A stretch of DNA of 64,000 bases from Prevotella sp. (GTDB lineage: Bacteria; Bacteroidota; Bacteroidia; Bacteroidales; Bacteroidaceae), in assembly GCA_024695815.1 (NCBI GenBank), contig JAILHK010000004.1, forward strand, positions 55,852 through 119,851, given 5' to 3'. Below the pieces are notes generated by a model. The model ran no database searches, was not told the DNA's origin, and saw nothing but the letters and a program-made list of their open reading frames with translations. The position numbers and the translations under genes were made by a program. Shown here piece after piece: positions 25,108 through 33,411 of the stretch. Position 1 is the stretch's first letter; the number at the start of each line of letters is the position of its first letter.

Positions 25108-27063
25108 ATGAAGAATGAATTTTCTTTTGATCCCCTGGCATGGGCAGGTGTCACGGGTACCAACACCGACAACGATGCTGCCCGTACAGTGGTTGTCAAT
25201 CACGATGACAACATAACCCCAACCAACGAGGCTGACAAGGCAAAGGCGGTGGCGCAAATGCTGGTGGACCACGGTGCCAACATTGCCGACGGCTATGACG
25301 AGTGGTTGCGACTGGGCTTCGCGCTGGCCGACGGACTGGGGGCCGAGGGTGGCGAGTGGTTTCATGCACTCTCGGCACAGAGCAGTAAGTATAATGCTGA
25401 GGTGTGCGAACGCAAATGGCAGGAGTGTTTGAAGAAGCACGATGGTCGGACCACCATTGCCAGCTTCTTCCAAATGGCGCAGCAGGCGGGGGTAGATCTC
25501 AGTGCTGTGAGTCGTCAGTTTTCGTCAAGTTCGCCACTTCGCCACACTGATGCGACATCGGATAGTATGTTGAAGAAAGAGATGAATACTATTACAAAAG
25601 TTTCTGATTGTGAGATTAGTATGCAAAATGGAGTAGATGATATTTATGTGCCATTCAGCGTGGCGCGAGAGTCTGACGCAATGGCGAAACTGGCGGAAGT
25701 GCTGCCGTTCAAGCAGACCTTCAGTGATGGATTGGACATAGGGGCGTTGCCCTCGTTTCTGAGTGATCTGATGGACATGCAAGAGACGGCCGAGGATCGT
25801 GACAAGATGCTGCTCTGTACGCTCAACCTGGTGTCGGGCTTCACACCCAACGTCTATGGGGTCTATGACCGTCGCCGCGTGTATCCGCCCTTCTATGCCT
25901 TTGTGGTGGCACCCTCGGGTTCGGACAAGGGTGTGCTGCCGGCATGTCTGTCGGTCGTGTCGCCTGTGATTGGTCAGATTCGTGGGCAGAGCGAGGCGCT
26001 GCGACGCGAGTATCGACAGCGAAAGGCGGAGTACGAGGCCTGTAACAAGCACGAGCGGGCACAGATGCAGGAGCCGGAGGAACCGCCATACCGCTCGCCG
26101 CTAATCTCGGTCAACGCCTCGGCCACGGCTTTCTATCAGGATCTGGCCGCCAACGAGGGGTGGGGTGCAGTGTTCGAGACCGAGGCCGACACCATGGCCA
26201 CGGCTATCAAGCAGGACTATGGCGACTATAGCAGTGGACTGCGTAAGGCTTTCCATCACGAGGCTATTGACTATAGCCGACGTAAGGACGACGAACATGT
26301 GTATATTTCCGAACCGCGTCTCTCGGCTTTTATCACCTGCACGCCGGGACAGTTGCCCACACTGCTCTCGCCGCAGAAGGTGGAGAACGGACTGGCCAAC
26401 CGCTTCGTGTTCTATATGCTGAAGAAGGGGCGCGGCTGGCGCAACGTGTTTGAGGACTGTGAGGTGACGCTCTCTGACCGGATGAAAAGCTTTGGCACGA
26501 GGTTCAAGCATATCTACGACGAGCTGGTGTCGTTTACGGACCGTCCGCTGGTGTTCACGCTCAATGCCGAACAGAAAGAGGCGTTCAACAGTTATTTCCG
26601 TCCGCTCTACGACGAGCAGATAGGATTGTATGGCGACGACCTTGAGGCGTTCGTCAAACGACTGGGCCTGGTCACCTACCGCATTGCCATGGTGCTCACC
26701 GTGTTGCGTCATGAGGGACAGCTCACGGCGTTCTACGAGCGTCAGGAACCGCTGGTGTGTTCGGAGGTGGACTACCAAACGGCCATTGCCATCGCTTCGT
26801 GTCTGATTAACCATACGGCCTATGTCTATAGCCGACTGTTGCCCCATGACCGTACGCCTGTGGGCGTCAGTGGACGAACCATGGGCGTACAGGAGCAGCA
26901 GCTGCTGAACGCGCTGCCGGGTGAGTTCACCCATAAGTTGTATGTCGAGGTGGCATCGACGCTGGGTATCTCTGCTCGTACGGCCGAGCGCTATGTGGGG
27001 GGATTCATCGCCGAGTATGGCGTGGTGGCGCGTGTGTCGCAGGGTCACTATCGTAAACTGTAA
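25108..27063 (+). CDS. PriCT-2 / DUF3987 protein (primase-helicase-like)
   Basis: A 651-residue protein. Residues about 45-135 look like a PriCT-2 domain (primase C-terminal: WLRLGFALADGLG ... WQECLKKHDGRTT). Residues about 190-560 form the DUF3987 domain, a P-loop NTPase-like region, with VVAPSGSDKGVL in place of a canonical GxxxxGK[ST] Walker A, then ETEADTMATAIKQDYGDYSSGLRKAFH and FITCTPGQLPTLL. The last about 60 residues (HKLYVEVASTLGISARTAERYVGGFI) look like a winged-helix or HTH DNA-binding tail. It follows the primase-like gene by 3 bp and ends just before a hairpin and the iteron-like repeats. Confidence 0.8.
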   Translation: MKNEFSFDPLAWAGVTGTNTDNDAARTVVVNHDDNITPTNEADKAKAVAQMLVDHGANIADGYDEWLRLGFALADGLGAEGGEWFHALSAQSSKYNAEVCERKWQECLKKHDGRTTIASFFQMAQQAGVDLSAVSRQFSSSSPLRHTDATSDSMLKKEMNTITKVSDCEISMQNGVDDIYVPFSVARESDAMAKLAEVLPFKQTFSDGLDIGALPSFLSDLMDMQETAEDRDKMLLCTLNLVSGFTPNVYGVYDRRRVYPPFYAFVVAPSGSDKGVLPACLSVVSPVIGQIRGQSEALRREYRQRKAEYEACNKHERAQMQEPEEPPYRSPLISVNASATAFYQDLAANEGWGAVFETEADTMATAIKQDYGDYSSGLRKAFHHEAIDYSRRKDDEHVYISEPRLSAFITCTPGQLPTLLSPQKVENGLANRFVFYMLKKGRGWRNVFEDCEVTLSDRMKSFGTRFKHIYDELVSFTDRPLVFTLNAEQKEAFNSYFRPLYDEQIGLYGDDLEAFVKRLGLVTYRIAMVLTVLRHEGQLTAFYERQEPLVCSEVDYQTAIAIASCLINHTAYVYSRLLPHDRTPVGVSGRTMGVQEQQLLNALPGEFTHKLYVEVASTLGISARTAERYVGGFIAEYGVVARVSQGHYRKL

Positions 27064-27067
27064 GCAG

Positions 27068-27110
27068 GCGGGGGTGGGGTGCTTTTCCCGTAACCCTACC
27101 CCCGCTTTTC
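27068..27110 (+). terminator. Terminator after the DUF3987 gene
   Basis: GC-rich arms GCGGGGGTGGGGT and ACCCTACCCCCGC (one G-T pair) with a 12-nt loop, followed by TTTTCC. The loop contains the first iteron-like unit. Confidence 0.7.
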
Positions 27111-27160
27111 CGTAACCAAAGCGACGCTTTTCCGTAACCAAAACCTCGCTTTTTCAGTAT
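27081..27160 (+). repeat. Iteron-like direct repeats, period 22-23 bp
   Basis: The core GCTTTTCCGTAACC starts at 27081 (with one extra C), 27104 and 27126, and a degenerate copy at 27148. Spacing is 23, 22 and 22 bp, about two helical turns. A strongly AT-rich stretch follows (about 27150-27300). This layout is like plasmid iterons beside an unwinding region. Confidence 0.6.
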
Positions 27161-27216
27161 TTAAAACTTGGGTTTGAAAAACTTAAAATATTTCTTTAGA
27201 AAAAGTTGTGTAAATA

Positions 27217-27248
27217 TTTGGTTATTCGAGAATTATTTTGTATCTTTG
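27217..27248 (+). promoter_or_regulatory. Promoter of the HU-HIG gene
   Basis: TTTG (27217-27220), 20 bp, TATCTTTG (27241-27248). The start codon is 73 bp further on. Confidence 0.7.
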
Positions 27249-27321
27249 TAGTGTCTTAAAGAACATGAGATGCGAGATAAATAATCTATTTTATTAACCA
27301 TTAAAAACACATTTAAAAACT

Positions 27322-27774
27322 ATGGCAAACAAGAGAATTGCTATGCAGTACGACGTGAAGCAGAACCTGGTCAAGAACTCAAAAATGTTTGGCAAATGGT
27401 ATGCACAACCTGTGATCAACAACACCCTCAACCTGAAGGGCTTTGCCCAGCACATTGCCTCGCACAACGGCACCTACAAGACCTCAACCATCAAGGGCGT
27501 GATTGAAGAGATGGTGGAGTGTCTCGGCGAGATGGTGATGCAGGGCGTGGGCGTGAAGCTCGACGGACTGGGCACCTTCTATCCCACCTTCGAGGGCACC
27601 GGTTCCTTGACGCTCGAGAATTACGACGTCAACACCTTTGTGAGAGGCATCCACATTCGTTTCCTGCCTGAGAATGCCAAGGACGAAGAGCTGACCAGTC
27701 GTAAGTTTATGTCGAAGTGCGTGTTGAAGCGCCGCTTCCCAGTCAGCACCTCTACCACAGAGAATGAAGACTAA
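27322..27774 (+). CDS. HU-family (HU-HIG) DNA-binding protein
   Basis: A 150-residue protein of the Bacteroidetes HU-HIG type (HU domain with extension). It has an N-terminal strand region (IAMQYDVKQNLVKN), helices LKGFAQHIASHNGT and IKGVIEEMVECLGEMVMQG, and the beta arm motif VKLDGLGTFYPTFEGTGS. A charged, flexible tail follows. Such proteins bind and bend DNA. Standing next to the primase pair and the iteron-like array, it may assist opening or packaging of that DNA. It has its own strong promoter and a terminator just after it. Confidence 0.85.
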   Translation: MANKRIAMQYDVKQNLVKNSKMFGKWYAQPVINNTLNLKGFAQHIASHNGTYKTSTIKGVIEEMVECLGEMVMQGVGVKLDGLGTFYPTFEGTGSLTLENYDVNTFVRGIHIRFLPENAKDEELTSRKFMSKCVLKRRFPVSTSTTENED

Positions 27775-27805
27775 AAAAAGGGGCTCGTGAGAGTCCCTTT
27801 CTTAT
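27774..27805. terminator. Bidirectional terminator between the HU-HIG gene and proS
   Basis: AAAGGGGCTC / GAGTCCCTTT with loop GTGA. It is followed by TTCTT on the plus strand and by seven T on the minus strand, so it serves both convergent genes. Confidence 0.8.
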
Positions 27806-27825
27806 TTTCATAGCCTTGATGTGGC

Positions 27826-29307
27826 TTAGTAGCTGCGAGCAATAATGACACGCGCCTTAGAAGGCTTGCCGCTCACCATATCAACGCCAGGTGTCTGTTC
27901 TACGCCGAAAGGCACACAGCGAATGGTGGCCTGAGTCTCTTCCTTGATCTTAGCCTCGGTCTCGGCCGTGCCGTCCCAGTGGCAGAGGAAGAAACCGCCC
28001 TCCTTCACCTTCTCCTTGAACTCCTCGTAGTTGTCGCACTCGTAGATGCGGCTGTCGCGATAGGCCTTAGCCTTCTCGAAGATGTTCTTCTGGATATCTT
28101 CCAGCAGTTGCTCAACATACTGTGCGATGCCCTCGATAGGACGTGTCTCCTTTTCAAGTGTGTCGCGGCGCATCACCTCGATGGTGCCGTTCTCCAAATC
28201 GCGCGCACCCAGTACCAGGCGTACGGGCACACCCTTCAGCTCGTAGTCGGCGAACTTGAAGCCAGGACGCTTGTTGTCGGCATCGTCGAACTTCACGCTG
28301 ATACCCTTCTGGCGCAGCTCGTCGATGATTGGCTGAACCTCCTTGTTGACAATCTCCATCTGCTCAGGCTTGTTGGCAATGGGGATGATAACCACCTGGA
28401 TAGGAGCCAGGCGTGGAGGCAGAACCAGACCGTTGTCGTCAGAGTGGGTCATGATGAGCGCACCAATCAGACGGGTGCTGACACCCCATGAGGTAGCCCA
28501 TACATACTCGGGCTTGTTCTCCTTATTTAAATAGGTCACGTCGAAAGCCTTGGCGAAGTTCTGACCCAGGAAGTGCGAGGTACCGCTCTGCAGAGCCTTA
28601 CCATCCTGCATCATAGCCTCGATGGTGTAGGTGTCGAGTGCACCGGCAAAGCGCTCGGTCTCGCTCTTGACGCCCTGTACCACGGGCACAGCCATCCATT
28701 CTTCGGCAAACTTGGCATAGACGTGCAGCATCTTCTTAGCTTCCTCTTCGGCCTCCTCACGGGTGGCATGAGCCGTGTGGCCCTCTTGCCACAAGAACTC
28801 AGAGGTGCGCAGGAAAGGACGTGTACGCATCTCCCAGCGCATCACGTTACACCACTGGTTGCACATCAGTGGCAGGTCGCGCCAAGACTGAATCCAGTTC
28901 TTATAGGTGTTCCAGATGATGGTCTCGCTGGTAGGACGAATAATCAGTTCCTCTTCCAGTTTGGCAGCAGGGTCAACCACCACACCGCTCTTGTCCTCGG
29001 TGGCCTTCAGACGATAGTGGGTAACCACGGCACACTCCTTGGCAAAACCCTCTACGTGCTCGGCTTCGCGGCTGAGGAATGACTTGGGGATGAGCAATGG
29101 GAAATAGGCATTCTGTGCACCAGTCTCCTTGAACATGCGGTCCAGCTCATGCTGCATCTTCTCCCAGATGGCATAGCCATAAGGCTTGATGACCATACAT
29201 CCACGCACAGCCGACTGCTCGGCCAGGTCGGCCTTTACCACAAGGTCGTTGTACCATTGGCTATAGTTGTCGGCACGTTTCGTTAATTCTTTTAAATCTT
29301 TTGCCAT
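27826..29307 (-). CDS. proS: Prolyl-tRNA synthetase
   Basis: A 493-residue class II synthetase that charges tRNA-Pro. It is the short archaeal/eukaryal-type ProRS without the bacterial editing insertion: it starts [19 protein letters not shown], with [15 protein letters not shown], motif 2 in [31 protein letters not shown], motif 3 [20 protein letters not shown], and a C-terminal zinc-associated domain ending ARVIIARSY. The frame is open for 116 more codons upstream, but these are low-complexity and overlap the OmpA gene and promoters. The ATG at 29307 has its own -7 box. Confidence 0.97.
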   Translation of the reverse strand: MAKDLKELTKRADNYSQWYNDLVVKADLAEQSAVRGCMVIKPYGYAIWEKMQHELDRMFKETGAQNAYFPLLIPKSFLSREAEHVEGFAKECAVVTHYRLKATEDKSGVVVDPAAKLEEELIIRPTSETIIWNTYKNWIQSWRDLPLMCNQWCNVMRWEMRTRPFLRTSEFLWQEGHTAHATREEAEEEAKKMLHVYAKFAEEWMAVPVVQGVKSETERFAGALDTYTIEAMMQDGKALQSGTSHFLGQNFAKAFDVTYLNKENKPEYVWATSWGVSTRLIGALIMTHSDDNGLVLPPRLAPIQVVIIPIANKPEQMEIVNKEVQPIIDELRQKGISVKFDDADNKRPGFKFADYELKGVPVRLVLGARDLENGTIEVMRRDTLEKETRPIEGIAQYVEQLLEDIQKNIFEKAKAYRDSRIYECDNYEEFKEKVKEGGFFLCHWDGTAETEAKIKEETQATIRCVPFGVEQTPGVDMVSGKPSKARVIIARSY

Positions 29308-29336
29308 TTTTATTCGTTTTTTTAAAAATTTTGGTG

Positions 29337-29344
29337 CAAAGGTA
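29337..29344 (-). promoter_or_regulatory. Promoter -7 box of proS
   Basis: The minus strand reads TACCTTTG followed by CA, 29 bp upstream of the proS ATG. It is divergent to the OmpA-lipoprotein promoter. Confidence 0.65.
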
Positions 29345-29387
29345 CAAAATAATTGAGAATAAGTTATTGCGAATTGGGATTTTTTTC

Positions 29388-29395
29388 TATCTTTG
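29388..29395 (+). promoter_or_regulatory. Promoter -7 box of the OmpA-type lipoprotein gene
   Basis: TATCTTTG followed by CA, 53 bp upstream of the ATG at 29449. Confidence 0.65.
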
Positions 29396-29448
29396 CACCG
29401 AAATCGTAAGCGTTTAACATTTTTATTAATAATAAATAATCTAAAGTT

Positions 29449-30123
29449 ATGAAGAAAATGAAAGTTGTTATCCTGACTCTTTGTGCAGGAATTGTGATGG
29501 CAGGTTGTAACAATCTGGCCAAGGGTACAGCAATTGGTGCAGCCGGTGGTGCAGTGCTGGGTGCAGTAGTTGGTAAGATTGCTGGTAATACTGCTATAGG
29601 TGCTGCTGTAGGTACCGCTGTAGGTGCTGGTACTGGTGCCCTCATCGGCAAGCACATGGACAAAGTAAAGGCTCAGGCTGAGGCTGTGAAGAATGCACAG
29701 GTAGAGTCTGTAACAGACGCTAACGGTCTGCAGGCCGTGAAGCTGACCTTCGACTCTGGTATCCTGTTCGCTACTGGTAAGTATGCCCTGAACGCAAGCT
29801 CAAAGGCTGCCCTGAACCAGTGCGCTACACTGCTGAAGAACAACACAGACTGCGATATCGCCATTTATGGCCACACCGACAGCACTGGTTCTGACGCTGT
29901 CAACAACCCCCTGTCTGTAAACCGTGCAAAGGCCGTTCAGAGCTACCTGCTCGCACAGGGCGTTGCCGCTTCACAGATTCGCGTGGCTGACGGTCAGGGT
30001 TCTACCAACCCCGTTGCCGACAACTCAACAGCTGCTGGTCGTCAGCAGAACCGTCGTGTAGAGATTTATATGTACGCTTCTGAGGCCATGATCAAGGCTG
30101 CCGAGGCAGGAACACTGAAGTAA
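29449..30123 (+). CDS. OmpA-family lipoprotein with glycine-zipper segment
   Basis: A 224-residue protein. The signal peptide ends in lipobox VMAGC with Cys20. Residues about 25-70 are a glycine-zipper hydrophobic segment ([18 protein letters not shown] and a second half). The C-terminal OmpA domain (about 100-215) has [18 protein letters not shown], the peptidoglycan-contacting GHTDSTGS with [15 protein letters not shown], and [12 protein letters not shown]. It should tether the outer membrane to peptidoglycan. mtgA follows by 9 bp, so the two envelope genes are probably cotranscribed. Confidence 0.92.
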   Translation: MKKMKVVILTLCAGIVMAGCNNLAKGTAIGAAGGAVLGAVVGKIAGNTAIGAAVGTAVGAGTGALIGKHMDKVKAQAEAVKNAQVESVTDANGLQAVKLTFDSGILFATGKYALNASSKAALNQCATLLKNNTDCDIAIYGHTDSTGSDAVNNPLSVNRAKAVQSYLLAQGVAASQIRVADGQGSTNPVADNSTAAGRQQNRRVEIYMYASEAMIKAAEAGTLK

Positions 30124-30132
30124 TCTGAAGAT

Positions 30133-30810
30133 TTGAAATTCTTAAGAAAAACATTGATAGGAGTCGTGGTGGCATTCTTTGCCTCCACGATTCTTGCTGT
30201 AATAGTATTCAGGTTTGTACCCGTGTACTACACACCGCTGATGGTTCTGAGGCTGACGCAGCAGGACCACCTGAGGCTGAAGCACCACTGGGTACCGCTA
30301 GAAGAGATGTCGCCCCACATGCCACAGGCCGTGATGGGCAGTGAGGATGCCAACTTCCTGAAGCACCACGGCTTCGACTTCAAGGCCATCGAGTATGCTG
30401 CCAAGCGCAACATGGAGCACCCCGAGAAAAACAAGCTGGGCGCATCGACCATCTCGCAGCAGACGGCCAAGAACGTCTTTCTGTGGCCCGGACGCTCGTG
30501 GCTGAGAAAAGGACTGGAAACCTATTTCACGGTGTTGATAGAGTTGTGCTGGTCGAAAGAGCGCATCATGGAGGTGTATCTGAACTCCATCGAGACCGGT
30601 GACGGTATCTATGGTGTAGAGGCTGTGGCCAGAGAGCACTTTGGATGCAGTGCCAAAGACCTCACCGTGAACCAGTGTGCGCTGATAGCAGCCACGCTGC
30701 CCAATCCCCGTAAGTACAGTTCGCAGAACCCCAGCAAGTACATGAAGAAGCGCCAGCGTGCCATCAGGCGTAATATGAAGTTCGTAGAGCCTTTCGGGCG
30801 AAAAAAGTGA
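30133..30810 (+). CDS. mtgA: Monofunctional biosynthetic peptidoglycan transglycosylase
   Basis: A 225-residue GT51 enzyme anchored by one N-terminal helix (LIGVVVAFFASTILAVIVF). Motifs are the catalytic Glu in MGSEDANFLKHHGFD near residue 72, GASTISQQTAKNVFLWPGRS, ERIMEVYLNSIETGDGIYG and AALIAATLPNPRKY-type residues. It polymerises lipid II into glycan strands. The start is a TTG at 30133: the frame has a stop 12 bp upstream and the next ATG would remove the membrane anchor. It is 9 bp after the OmpA-type lipoprotein gene. Confidence 0.93.
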   Translation: MKFLRKTLIGVVVAFFASTILAVIVFRFVPVYYTPLMVLRLTQQDHLRLKHHWVPLEEMSPHMPQAVMGSEDANFLKHHGFDFKAIEYAAKRNMEHPEKNKLGASTISQQTAKNVFLWPGRSWLRKGLETYFTVLIELCWSKERIMEVYLNSIETGDGIYGVEAVAREHFGCSAKDLTVNQCALIAATLPNPRKYSSQNPSKYMKKRQRAIRRNMKFVEPFGRKK

Positions 30811-30842
30811 CGGAATGACTTGGCTGTTAGAAGAAATCTTCG

Positions 30843-30850
30843 TATCTTTG
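30843..30850 (+). promoter_or_regulatory. Promoter -7 box of the phosphohexomutase gene
   Basis: TATCTTTG, with a TTGG about 19 bp upstream as a possible -33 box, and 50 bp of leader before the ATG. Confidence 0.6.
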
Positions 30851-30900
30851 CCGTCAGATATATATGTAATTCTAACAACAACAACTAAAATATAGTAATT

Positions 30901-32646
30901 ATGGAAAATAATGCTCAGCTTATTGCCCAGTGCGAGGCAGTTGCTAAGGAATGGTTGTCGCCCGCTTTCGACGAGGACACACGTAAGGAAGTACAGGCTA
31001 TGCTCGATGCCGAGGATAAGTCTGCCTTGATAGATGCGTTCTACCAGAACCTGGAGTTCGGTACGGGCGGTCTGCGCGGCATCATGGGTGCTGGTACCAA
31101 CCGTATGAACAAATATATCGTTGGCATGGCCACACAGGGCTTTGCCAACTACATCAATAAGGCCTTCCCCGGCAAGCAGAGTGCTGTGGTGGTGGGTCAC
31201 GACTGTCGTAACAACGGACGCCTCTTCGCAGAGACTGTGGCCGACATCTTCTCGGCTAACGGCATCAAGGTGTACCTGTTCGAGAGCCTGCGTCCTACAC
31301 CAGAAATCTCGTTCGCCATCCGCCAGCTGGGTTGTCAGGCAGGTGTCAACGTGACAGCCTCTCACAACCCTCGTGAGTACAACGGCTACAAGGCCTACTG
31401 GGACGACGGTGCTCAGGTGCTGGCTCCACACGATAAGGGCATCATCGACGAGGTGAACAAGGTGAAGATACAGGACGTGAAGTTCGAAGGCAATAAAGAC
31501 CTCATTATCCCCATTGGCGGCGAGATGGACTGGGACTACATTCAGGCTGTGAAAGAGGCTATGGTGGATCAGGACGTCATCCTGCGTCAGAAAGACCTGA
31601 ACATCGTTTATTCGCCCATGCACGGCACAGGTCGTGTGATTATCCCTATGGCACTGCGCTCATGGGGCTTCCAGAACATCCACGTGGTGCCCGAGCAGAT
31701 GGTCATCGACGGCAACTTCCCCACGGTGGTTTCACCCAACCCCGAGAATGCCGAGGCTATGACCCTGGGTATGAAACTGGGTACCAAACTGAATGCCGAC
31801 CTGGTCATCGCTTCTGACCCCGATGCCGACCGTCTGGCCATCGTTTGCCGCAATGCCAAGGGCGAGTGGGAGATACTGAATGGTAATCAGACGTGCATGA
31901 TGTTCTGCTGGTATATCATTGCCAACAAGAAGAAGCTGGGTCAGCTGAAGGGCAACGAGTTCCTGGTGAAGACCATCGTTACTACCGAGGTGATTGCTGA
32001 GATTGCCAAGAAGAACGGCGTGGAGTATAAGGACTGCTACACAGGCTTTAAATGGATTGCCAACGAGATTCGCGTCAACGAGGGCAAGAAGAAGTATATC
32101 GGTGGCGGCGAGGAGTCGTTCGGCTTCCTGCCATTCGACAAGGTGCGCGATAAGGACTCTCCAGCATCTATCTGTCTGATCTGCGAGATCGCAGCATGGG
32201 CACGCGACAACGGCAAGACCCTCTACGACCTGCTGATGGACATTTATGCTGAATACGGATTCTCTCGTGAGGTGACCGTCAACGTGGTTCGTCCAGGTAA
32301 GACTGGTGCCGACGAGATTAAGCAGATGATGAGCGATTTCCGTGCTAATCCTCCCAAGGAGCTGGGCGGCAGCAAGGTTTGTCTGTGGAAAGACTATCAG
32401 TCGCTGGAAGCTAAGAAGGCCGACGGCAGCGTAGAGAAGCTCGACATGCCTGACACCTCTAACGTGCTGCAGTGGTTCTGCGAGGATGGTACTAAGGTGA
32501 GCGTGCGTCCTTCTGGTACAGAGCCTAAGATTAAGTTCTATTTGGAAATCAAGGATCCCAGCTTCAAGTGTGCCGGTTGCTACGAGCGTTGCACCAAGGC
32601 AGCCAACGAGAAGGCCGAGCGCATCAAGAAGGATTTGAACCTCTAA
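30901..32646 (+). CDS. Phosphoglucomutase/phosphomannomutase family protein
   Basis: A 581-residue alpha-D-phosphohexomutase of the PgcA type. It shows GTGGLRGIMGAGTNRMN near residue 50, the phosphoserine loop NVTASHNPREYNGYKAY near 155, the metal-binding DPDADRLAI near 307, the sugar-binding GGGEESFGF near 400 and the phosphate-binding RPSGTEPKIKFYLEI near 545. It interconverts hexose 1- and 6-phosphates, linking the galactose pathway and glycogen or polysaccharide synthesis to glycolysis. Glucose versus mannose preference cannot be read. Confidence 0.93.
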   Translation: MENNAQLIAQCEAVAKEWLSPAFDEDTRKEVQAMLDAEDKSALIDAFYQNLEFGTGGLRGIMGAGTNRMNKYIVGMATQGFANYINKAFPGKQSAVVVGHDCRNNGRLFAETVADIFSANGIKVYLFESLRPTPEISFAIRQLGCQAGVNVTASHNPREYNGYKAYWDDGAQVLAPHDKGIIDEVNKVKIQDVKFEGNKDLIIPIGGEMDWDYIQAVKEAMVDQDVILRQKDLNIVYSPMHGTGRVIIPMALRSWGFQNIHVVPEQMVIDGNFPTVVSPNPENAEAMTLGMKLGTKLNADLVIASDPDADRLAIVCRNAKGEWEILNGNQTCMMFCWYIIANKKKLGQLKGNEFLVKTIVTTEVIAEIAKKNGVEYKDCYTGFKWIANEIRVNEGKKKYIGGGEESFGFLPFDKVRDKDSPASICLICEIAAWARDNGKTLYDLLMDIYAEYGFSREVTVNVVRPGKTGADEIKQMMSDFRANPPKELGGSKVCLWKDYQSLEAKKADGSVEKLDMPDTSNVLQWFCEDGTKVSVRPSGTEPKIKFYLEIKDPSFKCAGCYERCTKAANEKAERIKKDLNL

Positions 32647-32691
32647 AAAACAGCAGTGTCAGCACCTTCTGCTGTCTGTTGCTGGATAAGA

Positions 32692-32730
32692 AAAGCCCCG
32701 GAAATCAAAGCGGTTTCTGGGGCTTTATTA
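32692..32730 (+). terminator. Terminator after the phosphohexomutase gene
   Basis: AAAGCCCC...GGGGCTTT arms (extended by GGAAA/TTTC) followed by TTATT. A smaller hairpin (ACAGCAG/CTGCTGT, 32650-32675) precedes it. From 32731 to 32833 nothing further is recognised. Confidence 0.75.
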
Positions 32731-32833
32731 GTTGTGTGTGCGCTCGTCTGTGTGGTAGGCATTGCCAGCCTCAAGCGCAGTTGACCGTGGTTGTATGTTA
32801 CTGACGTTACATCGGAACAATACAAAGAAATGT

Positions 32834-32877
32834 ACCAAAACAAAAAGGCCTCCCTTTCTTGCGAAAAAGAGGACCTC
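32834..32877 (-). terminator. Terminator of the tRNA-Ser/Glu/Glu transcript
   Basis: On the minus strand, AGGTCCTC... pairs with ...GAGGCCT around a short loop, and TTTTTGTTTT follows. It starts about 5 bp after the last tRNA-Glu. Confidence 0.7.
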
Positions 32878-32881
32878 TTAG

Positions 32882-32953
32882 TAGTCGATAGGGGAATCGA
32901 ACCCCTATGCCAAGATTGAGAATCTTGTATCCTAACCATTAGATGAATCGACC
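32882..32953 (-). tRNA. tRNA-Glu (anticodon CTC), copy 2
   Basis: A 72-nt tRNA. Acceptor GGTCGAT pairs with ATCGACT (one G-U), discriminator A. Anticodon stem CAAGA/TCTTG holds loop TTCTCAA (anticodon CTC), with a normal GGTTCGATTCC T-arm. It is identical to the copy at 32979-33050. CCA is not encoded. Confidence 0.95.
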
Positions 32954-32978
32954 ATGGTTATTACTAATTTTACGATGG

Positions 32979-33050
32979 TAGTCGATAGGGGAATCGAACC
33001 CCTATGCCAAGATTGAGAATCTTGTATCCTAACCATTAGATGAATCGACC
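32979..33050 (-). tRNA. tRNA-Glu (anticodon CTC), copy 1
   Basis: Identical over all 72 nt to the copy at 32882-32953, from which it is separated by 25 bp. It lies 10 bp after tRNA-Ser(GCT), so the three form one transcript. Confidence 0.95.
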
Positions 33051-33060
33051 AGACTCGGAG

Positions 33061-33147
33061 CGGAAGCTGGGGGATTCGAACCCCCGGTACGGGAACCCGT
33101 ACGGCAGTTTAGCAAACTGCTGGTTTCAGCCACTCACCCAAACTTCC
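33061..33147 (-). tRNA. tRNA-Ser (anticodon GCT)
   Basis: An 87-nt class II tRNA. Acceptor GGAAGTT/AGCTTCC with discriminator G, anticodon stem GCAGT/ACTGC with loop TTGCTAA (anticodon GCT, reads AGC/AGU), and a long GC-rich variable arm (GTACGGG...CCCGTAC). Confidence 0.95.
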
Positions 33148-33199
33148 TCGGTTGTTCCCTTGCGGGTCTCCGAAAAGCATTCTCGCTCAAATGCGGGTG

Positions 33200-33207
33200 C
33201 AAAGGTA
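33200..33207 (-). promoter_or_regulatory. Promoter -7 box of the tRNA cluster
   Basis: The minus strand reads TACCTTTG followed by CA, 52 bp upstream of tRNA-Ser(GCT). From here to 33350 there is only AT-rich sequence with no gene. Confidence 0.65.
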
Positions 33208-33356
33208 AGCATAATTTTCTGAATCTGCAAATTTTCTAGGCATAATTTTCAAAAAAAGTTTCGTTTCATGCCCTTTGTCGCCCTCCTTATGCGTGCGCGT
33301 TTATTTTTATTTTTTACTTTTTTACTGAATTGTGTTGTTGTTTGAGTTTTATTTGT

Positions 33357-33364
33357 TACTTTTG
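33357..33364 (+). promoter_or_regulatory. Promoter -7 box of the nuo operon
   Basis: TACTTTTG followed by CA, with TTG about 19 bp upstream, 47 bp before nuoA. Confidence 0.65.
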
Positions 33365-33411
33365 CACTCGCTAACGAAAAAGAACAATATTGTTATTACA
33401 AAAATATCTTT

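Noticed and set aside
26101..27141. 346-codon open frame on the minus strand
   Set aside because: Antisense to the DUF3987 gene; composition is a mirror of that coding sequence and there is no promoter.
27081..27160. Possible CRISPR array
   Set aside because: Repeats of about 14 bp with 8-9 bp between them are too short and too close, and no cas genes are present; iteron-like repeats fit better.
29308..29655. N-terminal extension of ProRS
   Set aside because: The 116 extra codons are Thr/Ser/Cys low-complexity antisense to the OmpA lipoprotein gene and extend beyond the family start.
30298..31623. 441-codon open frame on the minus strand
   Set aside because: It runs antisense through mtgA and the phosphohexomutase gene, both clearly real, and shows no domain.
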